Origin: Phylloscopus collybita | Taxonomy: Eukaryota > Chordata > Aves > Passeriformes > Phylloscopidae | NCBI GenBank assembly: GCA_027886175.1 | Contig: JAJNNQ010000139.1 | Span: 558,001 to 622,000, forward strand | Reading direction: 5' to 3' | Length of the DNA: 64,000 nt | Shown here: positions 51,883 through 63,851 of the stretch, in pieces | Layout: each line of letters opens with the position of its first letter | Position numbering within the stretch: position 1 is the stretch's first letter | Notes under the pieces: model-generated | What the model was told of the DNA's origin: nothing | Database searches by the model: none | The model's input: only the letters and a program-made list of their open reading frames with translations | Program-made: the position numbers and the translations under genes

Positions 51883-52374
51883 GTGATGCTGTTGTGGAAA
51901 AGGCAGGAAAGTGGCTGCAAAAGCGTTTTGGCTTGCTTAAAGCAGCAGCAAGCACGCGGGCTTCTCTGCACGCTGCAAACACAAAACAGAAGCACCTACA
52001 CGGCGAGAGGAGACTGCCTGACACCTGCTGCACTCAGTACAGCTCTGGGCTGCTGCCAGGAAAGGTATTTCAAGGAACTAGCCACGGGGACTCTGCACTG
52101 TGCTGGGACAGTTTCTACAAGGTGACCAGAAGCTGTTCGCCAGCACCCGCTTGCAGCGACCGAGTTCAACTTTCCACGTTCTTCCCCGGCTCTCTTTCGC
52201 TTCTCCGCACAAGCTGCGGCTGTACCGAAGACGCCGCTGGCTGTGCTTCCGCGAAGCGCTGCTTTCTCGGCAAAACGCAGCTTCTCGTTCTTGACAGCTC
52301 TGCTATGCAGAAGCACAGGAAAGAGCTGCTCCTCTAGCTGCTCTACGCAGAGGCAACTGTAAATCAGCTAGACA
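51883..52374 (+). repeat. The only short monomer (492 bp): 7-bp deletion
   Basis: CCGGCAG (monomer positions 442-448) is missing, with the join between 52323 and 52324. The deleted segment ends in AG and follows AG, so a 2-bp microhomology could explain slippage. The deletion removes the GCCGGC site. The monomer also has m56T/m57A (TTAAAGC) and m286A/m287A. All downstream monomers are shifted by 7 bp relative to the upstream register. Confidence 0.93.
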
Positions 52375-52873
52375 GTGATCCTGTTGTGGAATAGGCAAGA
52401 AAGTGGCTGCAAAAGCGTTTTGGCTTGCTGGAAGCAGCAGCAAGCACGCGGGCTTCTCTGCACGCTGCAAACACAAAACAGAAGCACCTACACGGCGAGA
52501 GGAGACTGCCTGACACCGGCTGCACTCAGTACAGCTCTGGGCTGCTGCCAGGAAAGGTATTTCAAGGAACTCGCCACGGGGACTCTGCACTGTGCTGGGA
52601 CAGTTTCTACAAGGTGACCAGAAGCTGTTCGCCAGCACCCGCTTGCAGCGACCGAGTTCGGCTTTCCACGTTCTTCCCCGGCTCTCTTTCGCTTCTCCGC
52701 ACAAGCTGCGGCTGTACCGAAGACGCCGCTGGCTGTGCTTCCGCGAAGCGCTGCTTTCTCGGCAAAACGCAGCTTCTCGTTCTTGACAGCTCTGCTATGC
52801 AGAAGCACAGGAAAGCCGGCAGAGCTGCTCCTCTAGCTGCTCTACGCAGAGGCAACTGTAAATCAGCTAGACA
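52375..52873 (+). repeat. Monomer preceding set E, donor-like for a junction chimera
   Basis: It has m18T, m24A, m144G and m198C. Its part right of about monomer position 130 matches that of 55369 six monomers downstream, which places the edge of the set E duplication inside this monomer. Confidence 0.8.
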
Positions 52874-55867
52874 GTGATCCTGTTGTGGAATAGGCAAGAA
52901 AGTGGCTGCAAAAGCGTTTTGGCTTGCTGGAAGCAGCAGCAAGCACGCGGGCTTGTCTGCACGCTGCAAACACAAAACAGAAGCACCTACACGGCGAGAG
53001 GAGACTGCCTGACACCTGCTGCACTCAGTACAGCTCTGGGCTGCTGCCAGGAAAGGTATTTCAAGGAACTCGCCACGGGGACTCTGCACTGTGCTGGGAT
53101 AGTTTCTACAAGGTGACCAGAAGCTGTTCGCCAGCACCCGCTTGCAGCGACCGAGTTCGGCTTTCCACGTTCTTCCCCGGCTCTCTTTCGCTTCTCCGCA
53201 CAAGCTGCGGCTGTACCGAAGACGCCGCTGGCTGTGCTTCCGCGAAGCGCTGCTTTCTCGGCAAAACGCAGCTTCTCGTTCTTGACAGCTCTGCTATGCA
53301 GAAGCACAGGAAAGCCGGCAGAGCTGCTCCTCTAGCTGCTCTACGCAGAGGCAACTGTAAATCAGCTAGACAGTGATCCTGTTGTGGAAAAGGCAGGAAA
53401 GTGGCTGCAAAAGCGTTTTGGCTTGCTGAAAGCAGCAGCAAGCACGCGGGCTTCTCTGCACGCTGCAAACACAAAACAGAAGCACCTACACGGCGAGAGG
53501 AGACTGCCTGACACCTGCTGCACTCAGTACAGCTCTGGGCTGCTGCCAGGAAAGGTATTTCAAGGAACTAGCCACGGGGACTCTGCACTGTGCTGGGACA
53601 GTTTCTACAAGGTGACCAGAAGCTGTTCGCCAGCACCCGCTTGCAGCGACCGAGTTCGGCTTTCCACGTTCTTCCCCGGCTCTCTTTCGCTTCTCCGCAC
53701 AAGCTGCGGCTGTACCGAAGACACCGCTGGCTGTGCTTCCGCGAAGCGCTGCTTTCTCGGCAAAACGCAGCTTCTCGTTCTTGACAGCTCTGCTATGCAG
53801 AAGCACAGGAAAGCCGGCAGAGCTGCTCCTCTAGCTGCTCTACGCAGAGGCAACTGTAAATCAGCTAGACAGTGATCCTGTTGTGGAAAAGGCAGGAAAG
53901 TGGCTGCAAAAGCGTTTTGGCTTGCTGAAAGCAGCAGCAAGCACGCGGGCTTCTCTGCACGCTGCAAACACAAAACAGAAGCACCTACACGGCGAGAGGA
54001 GACTGCCTGACACCGGCTGCACTCAGTACAGCTCTGGGCTGCTGCCAGGAAAGGTATTTCAAGGAACTAGCCACGGGGACTCTGCACTGTGCTGGGACAG
54101 TTTCTACAAGGTGACCAGAAGCTGTTCGCCAGCACCCGCTTGCAGCGACCGAGTTCGGCTTCCCACGTTCTTCCCCGGCTCTCTTTCGCTTCTCCGCACA
54201 AGCTGCGGCTGTACCGAAGACGCCGCTGGCTGTGCTTCCGCGAAGCGCTGCTTTCTCGGCAAAACGCAGCTTCTCGTTCTTGACAGCTCTGCTATGCAGA
54301 AGCACAGGAAAGCCGGCAGAGCTGCTCCTCTAGCTGCTCTACGCAGAGGCAACTGTAAATCAGCTAGACAGTGATCCTGTTGTGGAAAAGGCAGGAAAGT
54401 GGCTGCAAAAGCGTTTTGGCTTGCTGAAAGCAGCAGCAAGCACGCGGGCTTCTCTGCACGCTGCAAACACAAAACAGAAGCACCTACACGGCGAGAGGAG
54501 ACTGCCTGACACCGGCTGCACTCAGTACAGCTCTGGGCTGCTGCCAGGAAAGGTATTTCAAGGAACTAGCCACGGGGACTCTGCACTGTGCTGGGACAGT
54601 TTCTACAAGGTGACCAGAAGCTGTTCGCCAGCACCCGCTTGCAGCGACCGAGTTCGGCTTTCCACGTTCTTCCCCGGCTCTCTTTCGCTTCTCCGCACAA
54701 GCTGCGGCTGTACCGAAGACGCCGCTGGCTGTGCTTCCGCGAAGCGCTGCTTTCTCGGCAAAACGCAGCTTCTCGTTCTTGACAGCTCTGCTATGCAGAA
54801 GCACAGGAAAGCCGGCAGAGCTGCTCCTCTAGCTGCTCTACGCAGAGGCAACTGTAAATCAGCTAGACAGTGATCCTGTTGTGGAAAAGGCAGGAAAGTG
54901 GCTGCAAAAGCGTTTTGGCTTGCTGGAAGCAGCAGCATGCACGCAGGCTTCTCTGCACGCTGCAAACACAAAACAGAAGCACCTACACGGCGAGAGGAGA
55001 CGGCCTGACACCTGCTGCACTCAGTACAGCTCTGGGCTGCTGCCAGGAAAGGTATTTCAAGGAACTAGCCACGGGGACTCTGCACTGTGCTGGGACAGTT
55101 TCTACAAGGTGACCAGAAGCTGTTCGCCAGCACCCGCTTGCAGCGACCGAGTTCGGCTTTCCACGTTCTTCCCCGGCTCTCTTTCGCTTCTCCGCACAAG
55201 CTGCGGCTGTACCGAAGACGCCGCTGGCTGTGCTTCCGCGAAGCGCTGCTTTCTCGGCTCAACGCAGCTTCTCGTTCTTGACAGCTCTGCTATGCAGAAG
55301 CACAGGAAAGCCGGCAGAGCTGCTCCTCTAGCTGCTCTACGCAGAGGCAACTGTAAATCAGCTAGACAGTGATCCTGTTGTGGAAAAGGCAGGAAAGTGG
55401 CTGCAAAAGCGTTTTGGCTTGCTGGAAGCAGCAGCATGCACGCGGGCTTCTCTGCACGCTGCAAACACAAAACAGAAGCACCTACACGGCGAGAGGAGAC
55501 TGCCTGACACCGGCTGCACTCAGTACAGCTCTGGGCTGCTGCCAGGAAAGGTATTTCAAGGAACTCGCCACGGGGACTCTGCACTGTGCTGGGACAGTTT
55601 CTACAAGGTGACCAGAAGCTGTTCGCCAGCACCCGCTTGCAGCGACCGAGTTCGGCTTTCCACGTTCTTCCCCGGCTCTCTTTCGCTTCTCCGCACAAGC
55701 TGCGGCTGTACCGAAGACGCCGCTGGCTGTGCTTCCGCGAAGCGCTGCTTTCTCGGCAAAACGCAGCTTCTCGTTCTTGACAGCTCTGCTATGCAGAAGC
55801 ACAGGAAAGCCGGCAGAGCTGCTCCTCTAGCTGCTCTACGCAGAGGCAACTGTAAATCAGCTAGACA
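52874..55867 (+). repeat. 6-monomer higher-order repeat (set E), copy 1 (2994 bp)
   Basis: Slots: 18T/24A/82G/198C with GATAG at m227 (52874); 57A with CpG to CpA at m351 (53373); 57A/144G with CTTCCCAC (53872); 57A/144G (54371); 69T/76A/133G/390T (54870); 69T/144G/198C (55369). Rare changes are shared slot by slot with copy 2, which indicates a recent duplication. Confidence 0.88.
55369..55867 (+). repeat. Chimeric junction monomer between set E copies
   Basis: Its left part (m69T) matches slot-3-type monomers such as 58363. From m130G through m144G and m198C it matches 52375. The switch lies between positions 69 and 130. It marks the unequal exchange that duplicated about 2994 bp. Confidence 0.75.
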
Positions 55868-58861
55868 GTGATCCTGTTGTGGAATAGGCAAGAAAGTGGC
55901 TGCAAAAGCGTTTTGGCTTGCTGGAAGCAGCAGCAAGCACGCGGGCTTGTCTGCACGCTGCAAACACAAAACAGAAGCACCTACACGGCGAGAGGAGACT
56001 GCCTGACACCTGCTGCACTCAGTACAGCTCTGGGCTGCTGCCAGGAAAGGTATTTCAAGGAACTCGCCACGGGGACTCTGCACTGTGCTGGGATAGTTTC
56101 TACAAGGTGACCAGAAGCTGTTCGCCAGCACCCGCTTGCAGCGACCGAGTTCGGCTTTCCACGTTCTTCCCCGGCTCTCTTTCGCTTCTCCGCACAAGCT
56201 GCGGCTGTACCGAAGACGCCGCTGGCTGTGCTTCCGCGAAGCGCTGCTTTCTCGGCAAAACGCAGCTTCTCGTTCTTGACAGCTCTGCTATGCAGAAGCA
56301 CAGGAAAGCCGGCAGAGCTGCTCCTCTAGCTGCTCTACGCAGAGGCAACTGTAAATCAGCTAGACAGTGATCCTGTTGTGGAAAAGGCAGGAAAGTGGCT
56401 GCAAAAGCGTTTTGGCTTGCTGAAAGCAGCAGCAAGCACGCGGGCTTCTCTGCACGCTGCAAACACAAAACAGAAGCACCTACACGGCGAGAGGAGACTG
56501 CCTGACACCTGCTGCACTCAGTACAGCTCTGGGCTGCTGCCAGGAAAGGTATTTCAAGGAACTAGCCACGGGGACTCTGCACTGTGCTGGGACAGTTTCT
56601 ACAAGGTGACCAGAAGCTGTTCGCCAGCACCCGCTTGCAGCGACCGAGTTCGGCTTTCCACGTTCTTCCCCGGCTCTCTTTCGCTTCTCCGCACAAGCTG
56701 CGGCTGTACCGAAGACACCGCTGGCTGTGCTTCCGCGAAGCGCTGCTTTCTCGGCAAAACGCAGCTTCTCGTTCTTGACAGCTCTGCTATGCAGAAGCAC
56801 AGGAAAGCCGGCAGAGCTGCTCCTCTAGCTGCTCTACGCAGAGGCAACTGTAAATCAGCTAGACAGTGATCCTGTTGTGGAAAAGGCAGGAAAGTGGCTG
56901 CAAAAGCGTTTTGGCTTGCTGAAAGCAGCAGCAAGCACGCGGGCTTCTCTGCACGCTGCAAACACAAAACAGAAGCACCTACACGGCGAGAGGAGACTGC
57001 CTGACACCGGCTGCACTCAGTACAGCTCTGGGCTGCTGCCAGGAAAGGTATTTCAAGGAACTAGCCACGGGGACTCTGCACTGTGCTGGGACAGTTTCTA
57101 CAAGGTGACCAGAAGCTGTTCGCCAGCACCCGCTTGCAGCGACCGAGTTCGGCTTCCCACGTTCTTCCCCGGCTCTCTTTCGCTTCTCCGCACAAGCTGC
57201 GGCTGTACCGAAGACGCCGCTGGCTGTGCTTCCGCGAAGCGCTGCTTTCTCGGCAAAACGCAGCTTCTCGTTCTTGACAGCTCTGCTATGCAGAAGCACA
57301 GGAAAGCCGGCAGAGCTGCTCCTCTAGCTGCTCTACGCAGAGGCAACTGTAAATCAGCTAGACAGTGATCCTGTTGTGGAAAAGGCAGGAAAGTGGCTGC
57401 AAAAGCGTTTTGGCTTGCTGAAAGCAGCAGCAAGCACGCGGGCTTCTCTGCACGCTGCAAACACAAAACAGAAGCACCTACACGGCGAGAGGAGACTGCC
57501 TGACACCGGCTGCACTCAGTACAGCTCTGGGCTGCTGCCAGGAAAGGTATTTCAAGGAACTAGCCACGGGGACTCTGCACTGTGCTGGGACAGTTTCTAC
57601 AAGGTGACCAGAAGCTGTTCGCCAGCACCCGCTTGCAGCGACCGAGTTCGGCTTTCCACGTTCTTCCCCGGCTCTCTTTCGCTTCTCCGCACAAGCTGCG
57701 GCTGTACCGAAGACGCCGCTGGCTGTGCTTCCGCGAAGCGCTGCTTTCTCGGCAAAACGCAGCTTCTCGTTCTTGACAGCTCTGCTATGCAGAAGCACAG
57801 GAAAGCCGGCAGAGCTGCTCCTCTAGCTGCTCTACGCAGAGGCAACTGTAAATCAGCTAGACAGTGATCCTGTTGTGGAAAAGGCAGGAAAGTGGCTGCA
57901 AAAGCGTTTTGGCTTGCTGGAAGCAGCAGCATGCACGCAGGCTTCTCTGCACGCTGCAAACACAAAACAGAAGCACCTACACGGCGAGAGGAGACGGCCT
58001 GACACCTGCTGCACTCAGTACAGCTCTGGGCTGCTGCCAGGAAAGGTATTTCAAGGAACTAGCCACGGGGACTCTGCACTGTGCTGGGACAGTTTCTACA
58101 AGGTGACCAGAAGCTGTTCGCCAGCACCCGCTTGCAGCGACCGAGTTCGGCTTTCCACGTTCTTCCCCGGCTCTCTTTCGCTTCTCCGCACAAGCTGCGG
58201 CTGTACCGAAGACGCCGCTGGCTGTGCTTCCGCGAAGCGCTGCTTTCTCGGCTCAACGCAGCTTCTCGTTCTTGACAGCTCTGCTATGCAGAAGCACAGG
58301 AAAGCCGGCAGAGCTGCTCCTCTAGCTGCTCTACGCAGAGGCAACTGTAAATCAGCTAGACAGTGATCCTGTTGTGGAAAAGGCAGGAAAGTGGCTGCAA
58401 AAGCGTTTTGGCTTGCTGGAAGCAGCAGCATGCACGCGGGCTTCTCTGCACGCTGCAAACACAAAACAGAAGCACCTACACGGCGAGAGGATACTGCCTG
58501 ACACCTGCTGCACTCAGTACAGCTCTGGGCTGCTGCCAGGAAAGGTATTTCAAGGAACTAGCCACGGGGACTCTGCACTGTGCTGGGACAGTTTCTACAA
58601 GGTGACCAGAAGCTGTTCGCCAGCACCCGCTTGCAGCGACCGAGTTCGGCTTTCCACGTTCTTCCCCGGCTCTCTTTCGCTTCTCCGCACAAGCTGCGGC
58701 TGTACCGAAGACGCCGCTGGCTGTGCTTCCGCGAAGCGCTGCTTTCTCGGCAAAACGCAGCTTCTCGTTCTTGACAGCTCTGCTATGCAGAAGCACAGGA
58801 AAGCCGGCAGAGCTGCTCCTCTAGCTGCTCTACGCAGAGGCAACTGTAAATCAGCTAGACA
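55868..58861 (+). repeat. 6-monomer higher-order repeat (set E), copy 2 (2994 bp)
   Basis: Slots 1-5 repeat the markers of 52874-55368, including the rare GATAG (56096 region), m351A and CTTCCCAC. The last monomer (58363) is 69T/130T without m144G or m198C and so differs from 55369 right of about position 130. The slot 5 and slot 6 types (m390T, then m69T/m130T) are those of slots 2 and 3 of the 7-monomer HOR 20-30 kb upstream. Confidence 0.88.
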
Positions 58862-61800
58862 GTGATCCTGTTGTGGAAAAGGCAGGAAAGTGGCTGCAAA
58901 AGCTTTTTGGCTTGCTGGAAGCAGCAGCAAGCACGCGGGCTTCTCTGCACGCTGCAAACACAAAACAGAAGCACCTACACGGCGAGAGGAGACGGCCTGA
59001 CACCTGCTGCACTCAGTACAGCTCTGGGCTGCTGCCAGGAAAGGTATTTCAAGGAACTCGCCACGGGGACTCTGCACTGTGCTGGGAGAGTTTGTACAAG
59101 GTGACCAGAAGCTGTTCGCCAGCACCCGCTTGCAGCGACCGAGTTCGGCTTTCCACGTTCTTCCCCGGCTCTCTTTCGCTTCTCCGCACAAGCTGCGGCT
59201 GTACCGAAGACGCCGCTGGCTGTGCTTCCGCGAAGCGCTGCTTTCTCGGCAAAACGCAGCTTCTCGTTCTTGACAGCTCTGCTATGCAGAAGCACAGGAA
59301 AGCCGGCAGAGCTGCTCCTCTAGCTGCTCTACGCAGAGGCAACTGTAAATCAGCTAGACAGTGATCCTGTTGTGGAAAAGGAAGGAAAGTGGCTGCAAAA
59401 GCGTTTTGGCTTGCTGAAAGCAGCAGCAAGCACGCGGGCTTCTCTGCACGCTGCAAACACAAAACAGAAGCACCTACACGGCGTGAGGAGACTGCCTGAC
59501 ACCTGCTGCACTCAGTACAGCTCTGGGCTGCTGCCAGGAAAGGTATTTCAAGGAACTAGCCACGGGGACTCTGCACTGTGCTGGGACAGTTTCTACAAGG
59601 TGACCAGAAGCTGTTCGCCAGCACCCGCTTGCAGCGACCGAGTTCGGCTTTCCACGTTCTTCCCCGGCTCTCTTTCGCTTCTCCGCACAAGCTGCGGCTG
59701 TACCGAAGACGCCGCTGGCTGTGCTTCCGCGAAGCGCTGCTTTCTCGGCAAAACGCAGCTTCTCGTTCTTGACAGCTCTGCTATGCAGAAGCACAGGAAA
59801 GCCGGCAGAGCTGCTCCTCTAGCTGCTCTACGCAGAGGCAACTGTAAATCAGCTAGACAGTGATCCTGTTGTGGAAAAGGCAGGAAAGTGGCTGCAAAAG
59901 CGTTTTGGCTTGCTGAAAGCAGCAGCAAGCACGCGGGCTTCTCTGCACGCTGCAAACACAAAACAGAAGCACCTACACGGCGAGAGGAGACTGCCTGACA
60001 CCGGCTGCACTCAGTACAGCTCTGGGCTGCTGCCAGGAAAGGTATTTCAAGGAACTAGCCACGGGGACTCTGCACTGTGCTGGGACAGTTTCTACAAGGT
60101 GACCAGAAGCTGTTCGCCAGCACCCGCTTGCAGCGACCGAGTTCGGCTTTCCACGTTCTTCCCCGGCTCTCTTTCGCTTCTCCGCACAAGCTGCGGCTGT
60201 ACCGAAGACGCCGCTGGCTGTGCTTCCGCGAAGCGCTGCTTTCTCGGCAAAACGCAGCTTCTCGTTCTTGACAGCTCTGCTATGCAGAAGCACAGGAAAG
60301 CCGGCAGAGCTGCTCCTCTAGCTGCTCTACGCAGAGGCAACTGTAAATCAGCTAGACAGTGATGCTGTTGTGGAAAAGGCAGGAAAGTGGCTGCAAAAGC
60401 GTTTTGGCTTGCTGGAAGCAGCAGCATGCACGCAGGCTTCTCTGCACGCTGCAAACACAAAACAGAAGCACCTACACGGCGAGAGGAGACGGCCTGACAC
60501 CTGCTGCACTCAGTACAGCTCTGGGCTGCTGCCAGGAAAGGTATTTCAAGGAACTAGCCACGGGGACTCTGCACTGTGCTGGGACAGTTTCTACAAGGTG
60601 ACCAGAAGCTGTTCGCCAGCACCCGCTTGCAGCGACCGAGTTCGGCTTTCCACGTTCTTCCCCGGCTCTCTTTCGCTTCTCCGCACAAGCTGCGGCTGTA
60701 CCGAAGACGCCGCTGGCTGTGCTTCCGCGAAGCGCTGCTTTCTCGGCTCAACGCAGCTTCTCGTTCTTGACAGCTCTGCTATGCAGAAGCACAGGAAAGC
60801 CGGCAGAGCTGCTCCTCTAGCTGCTCTACGCAGAGGCAACTGTAAATCAGCTAGACAGTGATCCTGTTGTGGAAAAGGCAGGAAAGTGGCTGCAAAAGCG
60901 TTTTGGCTTGCTGGAAGCAGCAGCATGCACGCGGGCTTCTCTGCACGCTGCAAACACAAAACAGAAGCACCTACACGGCGAGAGGATACTGCCTGACACC
61001 TGCTGCACTCAGTACAGCTCTGGGCTGCTGCCAGGAAAGGTATTTCAAGGAACTAGCCACGGGGACTCTGCACTGTGCTGGGACAGTTTCTACAAGGTGA
61101 CCAGAAGCTGTTCGCCAGCACCCGCTTGCAGCGACCGAGTTCGGCTTTCCACGTTCTTCCCCGGCTCTCTTTCGCTTCTCCGCACAAGCTGCGGCTGTAC
61201 CGAAGACGCCGCTGGCTGTGCTTCCGCGAAGCGCTGCTTTCTCGGCAAAACGCAGCTTCTCGTTCTTGACAGCTCTGCTATGCAGAAGCACAGGAAAGCC
61301 GGCAGAGCTGCTCCTCTAGCTGCTCTACGCAGAGGCAACTGTAAATCAGCTAGACAGTGATGCTGTTGTGGAAAAGGCAGGAAAGTGGCTGCAAAAGCGT
61401 TTTGGCTTGCTGGAAGCAGCAGCAAGCACGCGGGCTTCTCTGCACGCTGCAAACACAAAACAGAAGCACCTACACGGCGAGAGGAGACTGCCTGACACCT
61501 GCTGCACTCAGTACAGCTCTGGGCTGCTGCCAGGAAAGGTATTTCAAGGAACTAGCCACGGGGACTCTGCACTGTGCTGGGAGAGTTTCTACAAGGTGAC
61601 CAGAAGCTGTTCGCCAGCACCCGCTTGCAGCGACCGAGTTCGGCTTTCCACGTTCTTCCCCGGCTCTCTTTCGCTTCTCCGCACAAGCTGCGGCTGTACC
61701 GAAGACGCCGCTGGCTGTGCTTCCGCGAAGCGCTGCTTTCTCGGCAAAACGCAGCTTCTCGTTCTTGACAGCTCTGCTATGCAGAAGCACAGGAAAGCCG

Positions 61801-63851
61801 GCAGAGCTGCTCCTCTAGCTGCTCTACGCAGAGGCAACTGTAAATCAGCTAGACAGTGATCCTGTTGTGGAAAAGGCAGGAAAGTGGCTGCAAAAGCGTT
61901 TTGGCTTGCTGGAAGCAGCAGCAAGCACGCGGGCTTCTCTGCACGCTGCAAACACAAAACAGAAGCACCTACACGGCGAGAGGAGACTGCCTGACACCTG
62001 CTGCACTCAGTACAGCTCTGGGCTGCTGCCAGGAAAGGTATTTCAAGGAACTAGCCACGGGGACTCTGCACTGTGCTGGGAGAGTTTCTACAAGGTGACC
62101 AGAAGCTGTTCGCCAGCACCCGCTTGCAGCGACCGAGTTCGGCTTTCCACGTTCTTCCCCGGCTCTCTTTCGCTTCTCCGCACAAGCTGCGGCTGTACCG
62201 AAGACGCCGCTGGCTGTGCTTCCGCGAAGCGCTGCTTTCTCGGCAAAACGCAGCTTCTCGTTCTTGACAGCTCTGCTATGCAGAAGCACAGGAAAGCCGG
62301 CAGAGCTGCTCCTCTAGCTGCTCTACGCAGAGGCAACTGTAAATCAGCTAGACAGTGATCCTGTTGTGGAAAAGGCAGGAAAGTGGCTGCAAAAGCGTTT
62401 TGGCTTGCTGGAAGCAGCAGCAAGCACGCGGGCTTCTCTGCACACTGCAAACACAAAACAGAAGCACCTACACGGCGAGAGGAGACTGCCTGACACCTGC
62501 TGCACTCAGTACAGCTCTGGGCTGCTGCCAGGAAAGGTATTTCAAGGAACTAGCCACGGGGACTCTGCACTGTGCTGGGACAGTTTCTACAAGGTGACCA
62601 GAAGCTGTTCGCCAGCACCCGCTTGCAGCGACCGAGTTCGGCTTTCCACGTTCTTCCCCGGCTCTCTTTCGCTTCTCCGCACAAGCTGCGGCTGTACCGA
62701 AGACGCCGCTGGCTGTGCTTCCGCGAAGCGCTGCTTTCTCGGCAAAACGCAGCTTCTCGTTCTTGACAGCTCTGCTATGCAGAAGCACAGGAAAGCCGGC
62801 AGAGCTGCTCCTCTAGCTGCTCTACGCAGAGGCAACTGTAAATCAGCTAGACAGTGATGCTGTTGTGGAAAAGGCAGGAAAGTGGCTGCAAAAGCGTTTT
62901 GGCTTGCTGGAAGCAGCAGCAAGCACGCGGGCTTCTCTGCACGCTGCAAACACCAAACAGAAGCACCTACACGGCGAGAGGAGACGGCCTGACACCTGCT
63001 GCACTCAGTACAGCTCTGGGCTGCTGCCAGGAAAGGTATTTCAAGGAACTAGCCACGGGGACTCTGCACTGTGCTGGGACAGTTTCTACAAGGTGACCAG
63101 AAGCTGTTCGCCAGCACCCGCTTGCAGCGACCGAGTTCGGCTTTCCACGTTCTTCCCCGGCTCTCTTTCGCTTCTCCGCACAAGCTGCGGCTGTACCGAA
63201 GACGCCGCTGGCTGTGCTTCCGCGAAGCGCTGCTTTCTCGGCAAAACGCAGCTTCTCGTTCTTGACAGCTCTGCTATGCAGAAGCACAGGAAAGCCGGCA
63301 GAGCTGCTCCTCTAGCTGCTCTACGCAGAGGCAACTGTAAATCAGCTAGACAGTGATCCTGTTGTGGAATAGGCAAGAAAGTGGCTGCAAAAGCGTTTTG
63401 GCTTGCTGGAAGCAGCAGCAAGCACGCGGGCTTCTCTGCACGCTGCAAACACAAAACAGAAGCACCTACACGGCGAGAGGATACTGCCTGACACCTGCTG
63501 CACTCAGTACAGCTCTGGGCTGCTGCCAGGAAAGGTATTTCAAGGAACTAGCCACGGGGACTCTGCACTGTGCTGGGAGAGTTTCTACAAGGTGACCAGA
63601 AGCTGTTCGCCAGCACCCGCTTGCAGCGACCGAGTTCGGCTTTCCACGTTCTTCCCCGGCTCTCTTTCGCTTCTCCGCACAAGCTGCGGCTGTACCGAAG
63701 ACGCCGCTGGCTGTGCTTCCGCGAAGCGCTGCTTTCTCGGCAAAACGCAGCTTCTCGTTCTTGACAGCTCTGCTATGCAGAAGCACAGGAAAGCCGGCAG
63801 AGCTGCTCCTCTAGCTGCTCTACGCAGAGGCAACTGTAAATCAGCTAGACA
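58862..63851 (+). repeat. Ten monomers, including a partial 5-monomer repeat
   Basis: The run 59860, 60359, 60858 (57A/144G; 69T/76A/390T; 69T/130T) repeats 57365, 57864, 58363 at a 2495-bp shift, but flanking monomers do not match. The others are: 58862 (133G/198C/227G/233G, private AGCTTTTT); 59361 (57A, private GGAAGG and GGCGTGAG); 61357 and 61856 (227G); 62355 (CpG to CpA at m90); 62854 (101C/133G); 63353 (18T/24A/130T/227G). Confidence 0.83.

Noticed and set aside
51883..52374. The 7-bp deletion as an assembly error
   Set aside because: It is not in a homopolymer and has microhomology expected of a real event, so I keep it as real; only reads could settle it.
12150..56197. Longer minus-strand open frames of 181-213 codons (for example 12150-12791, 45583-46224, 55601-56197)
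   Set aside because: They arise only where particular substitutions remove stops and allow the frame to run across a monomer boundary. Their scattered presence follows marker combinations and not conservation, so they are by-products of the repeat.
486..63851. Open frames of up to 163 codons on the + strand, recurring in almost every monomer
   Set aside because: 499 is not divisible by 3, so frames do not join between monomers. Comparable frames exist on other strands and phases of the same DNA. m18T puts a TAG in this frame in 23 copies. Substitutions show no third-position bias. The predicted peptide (rich in Cys, Arg and Ser) matches no family I recognise.
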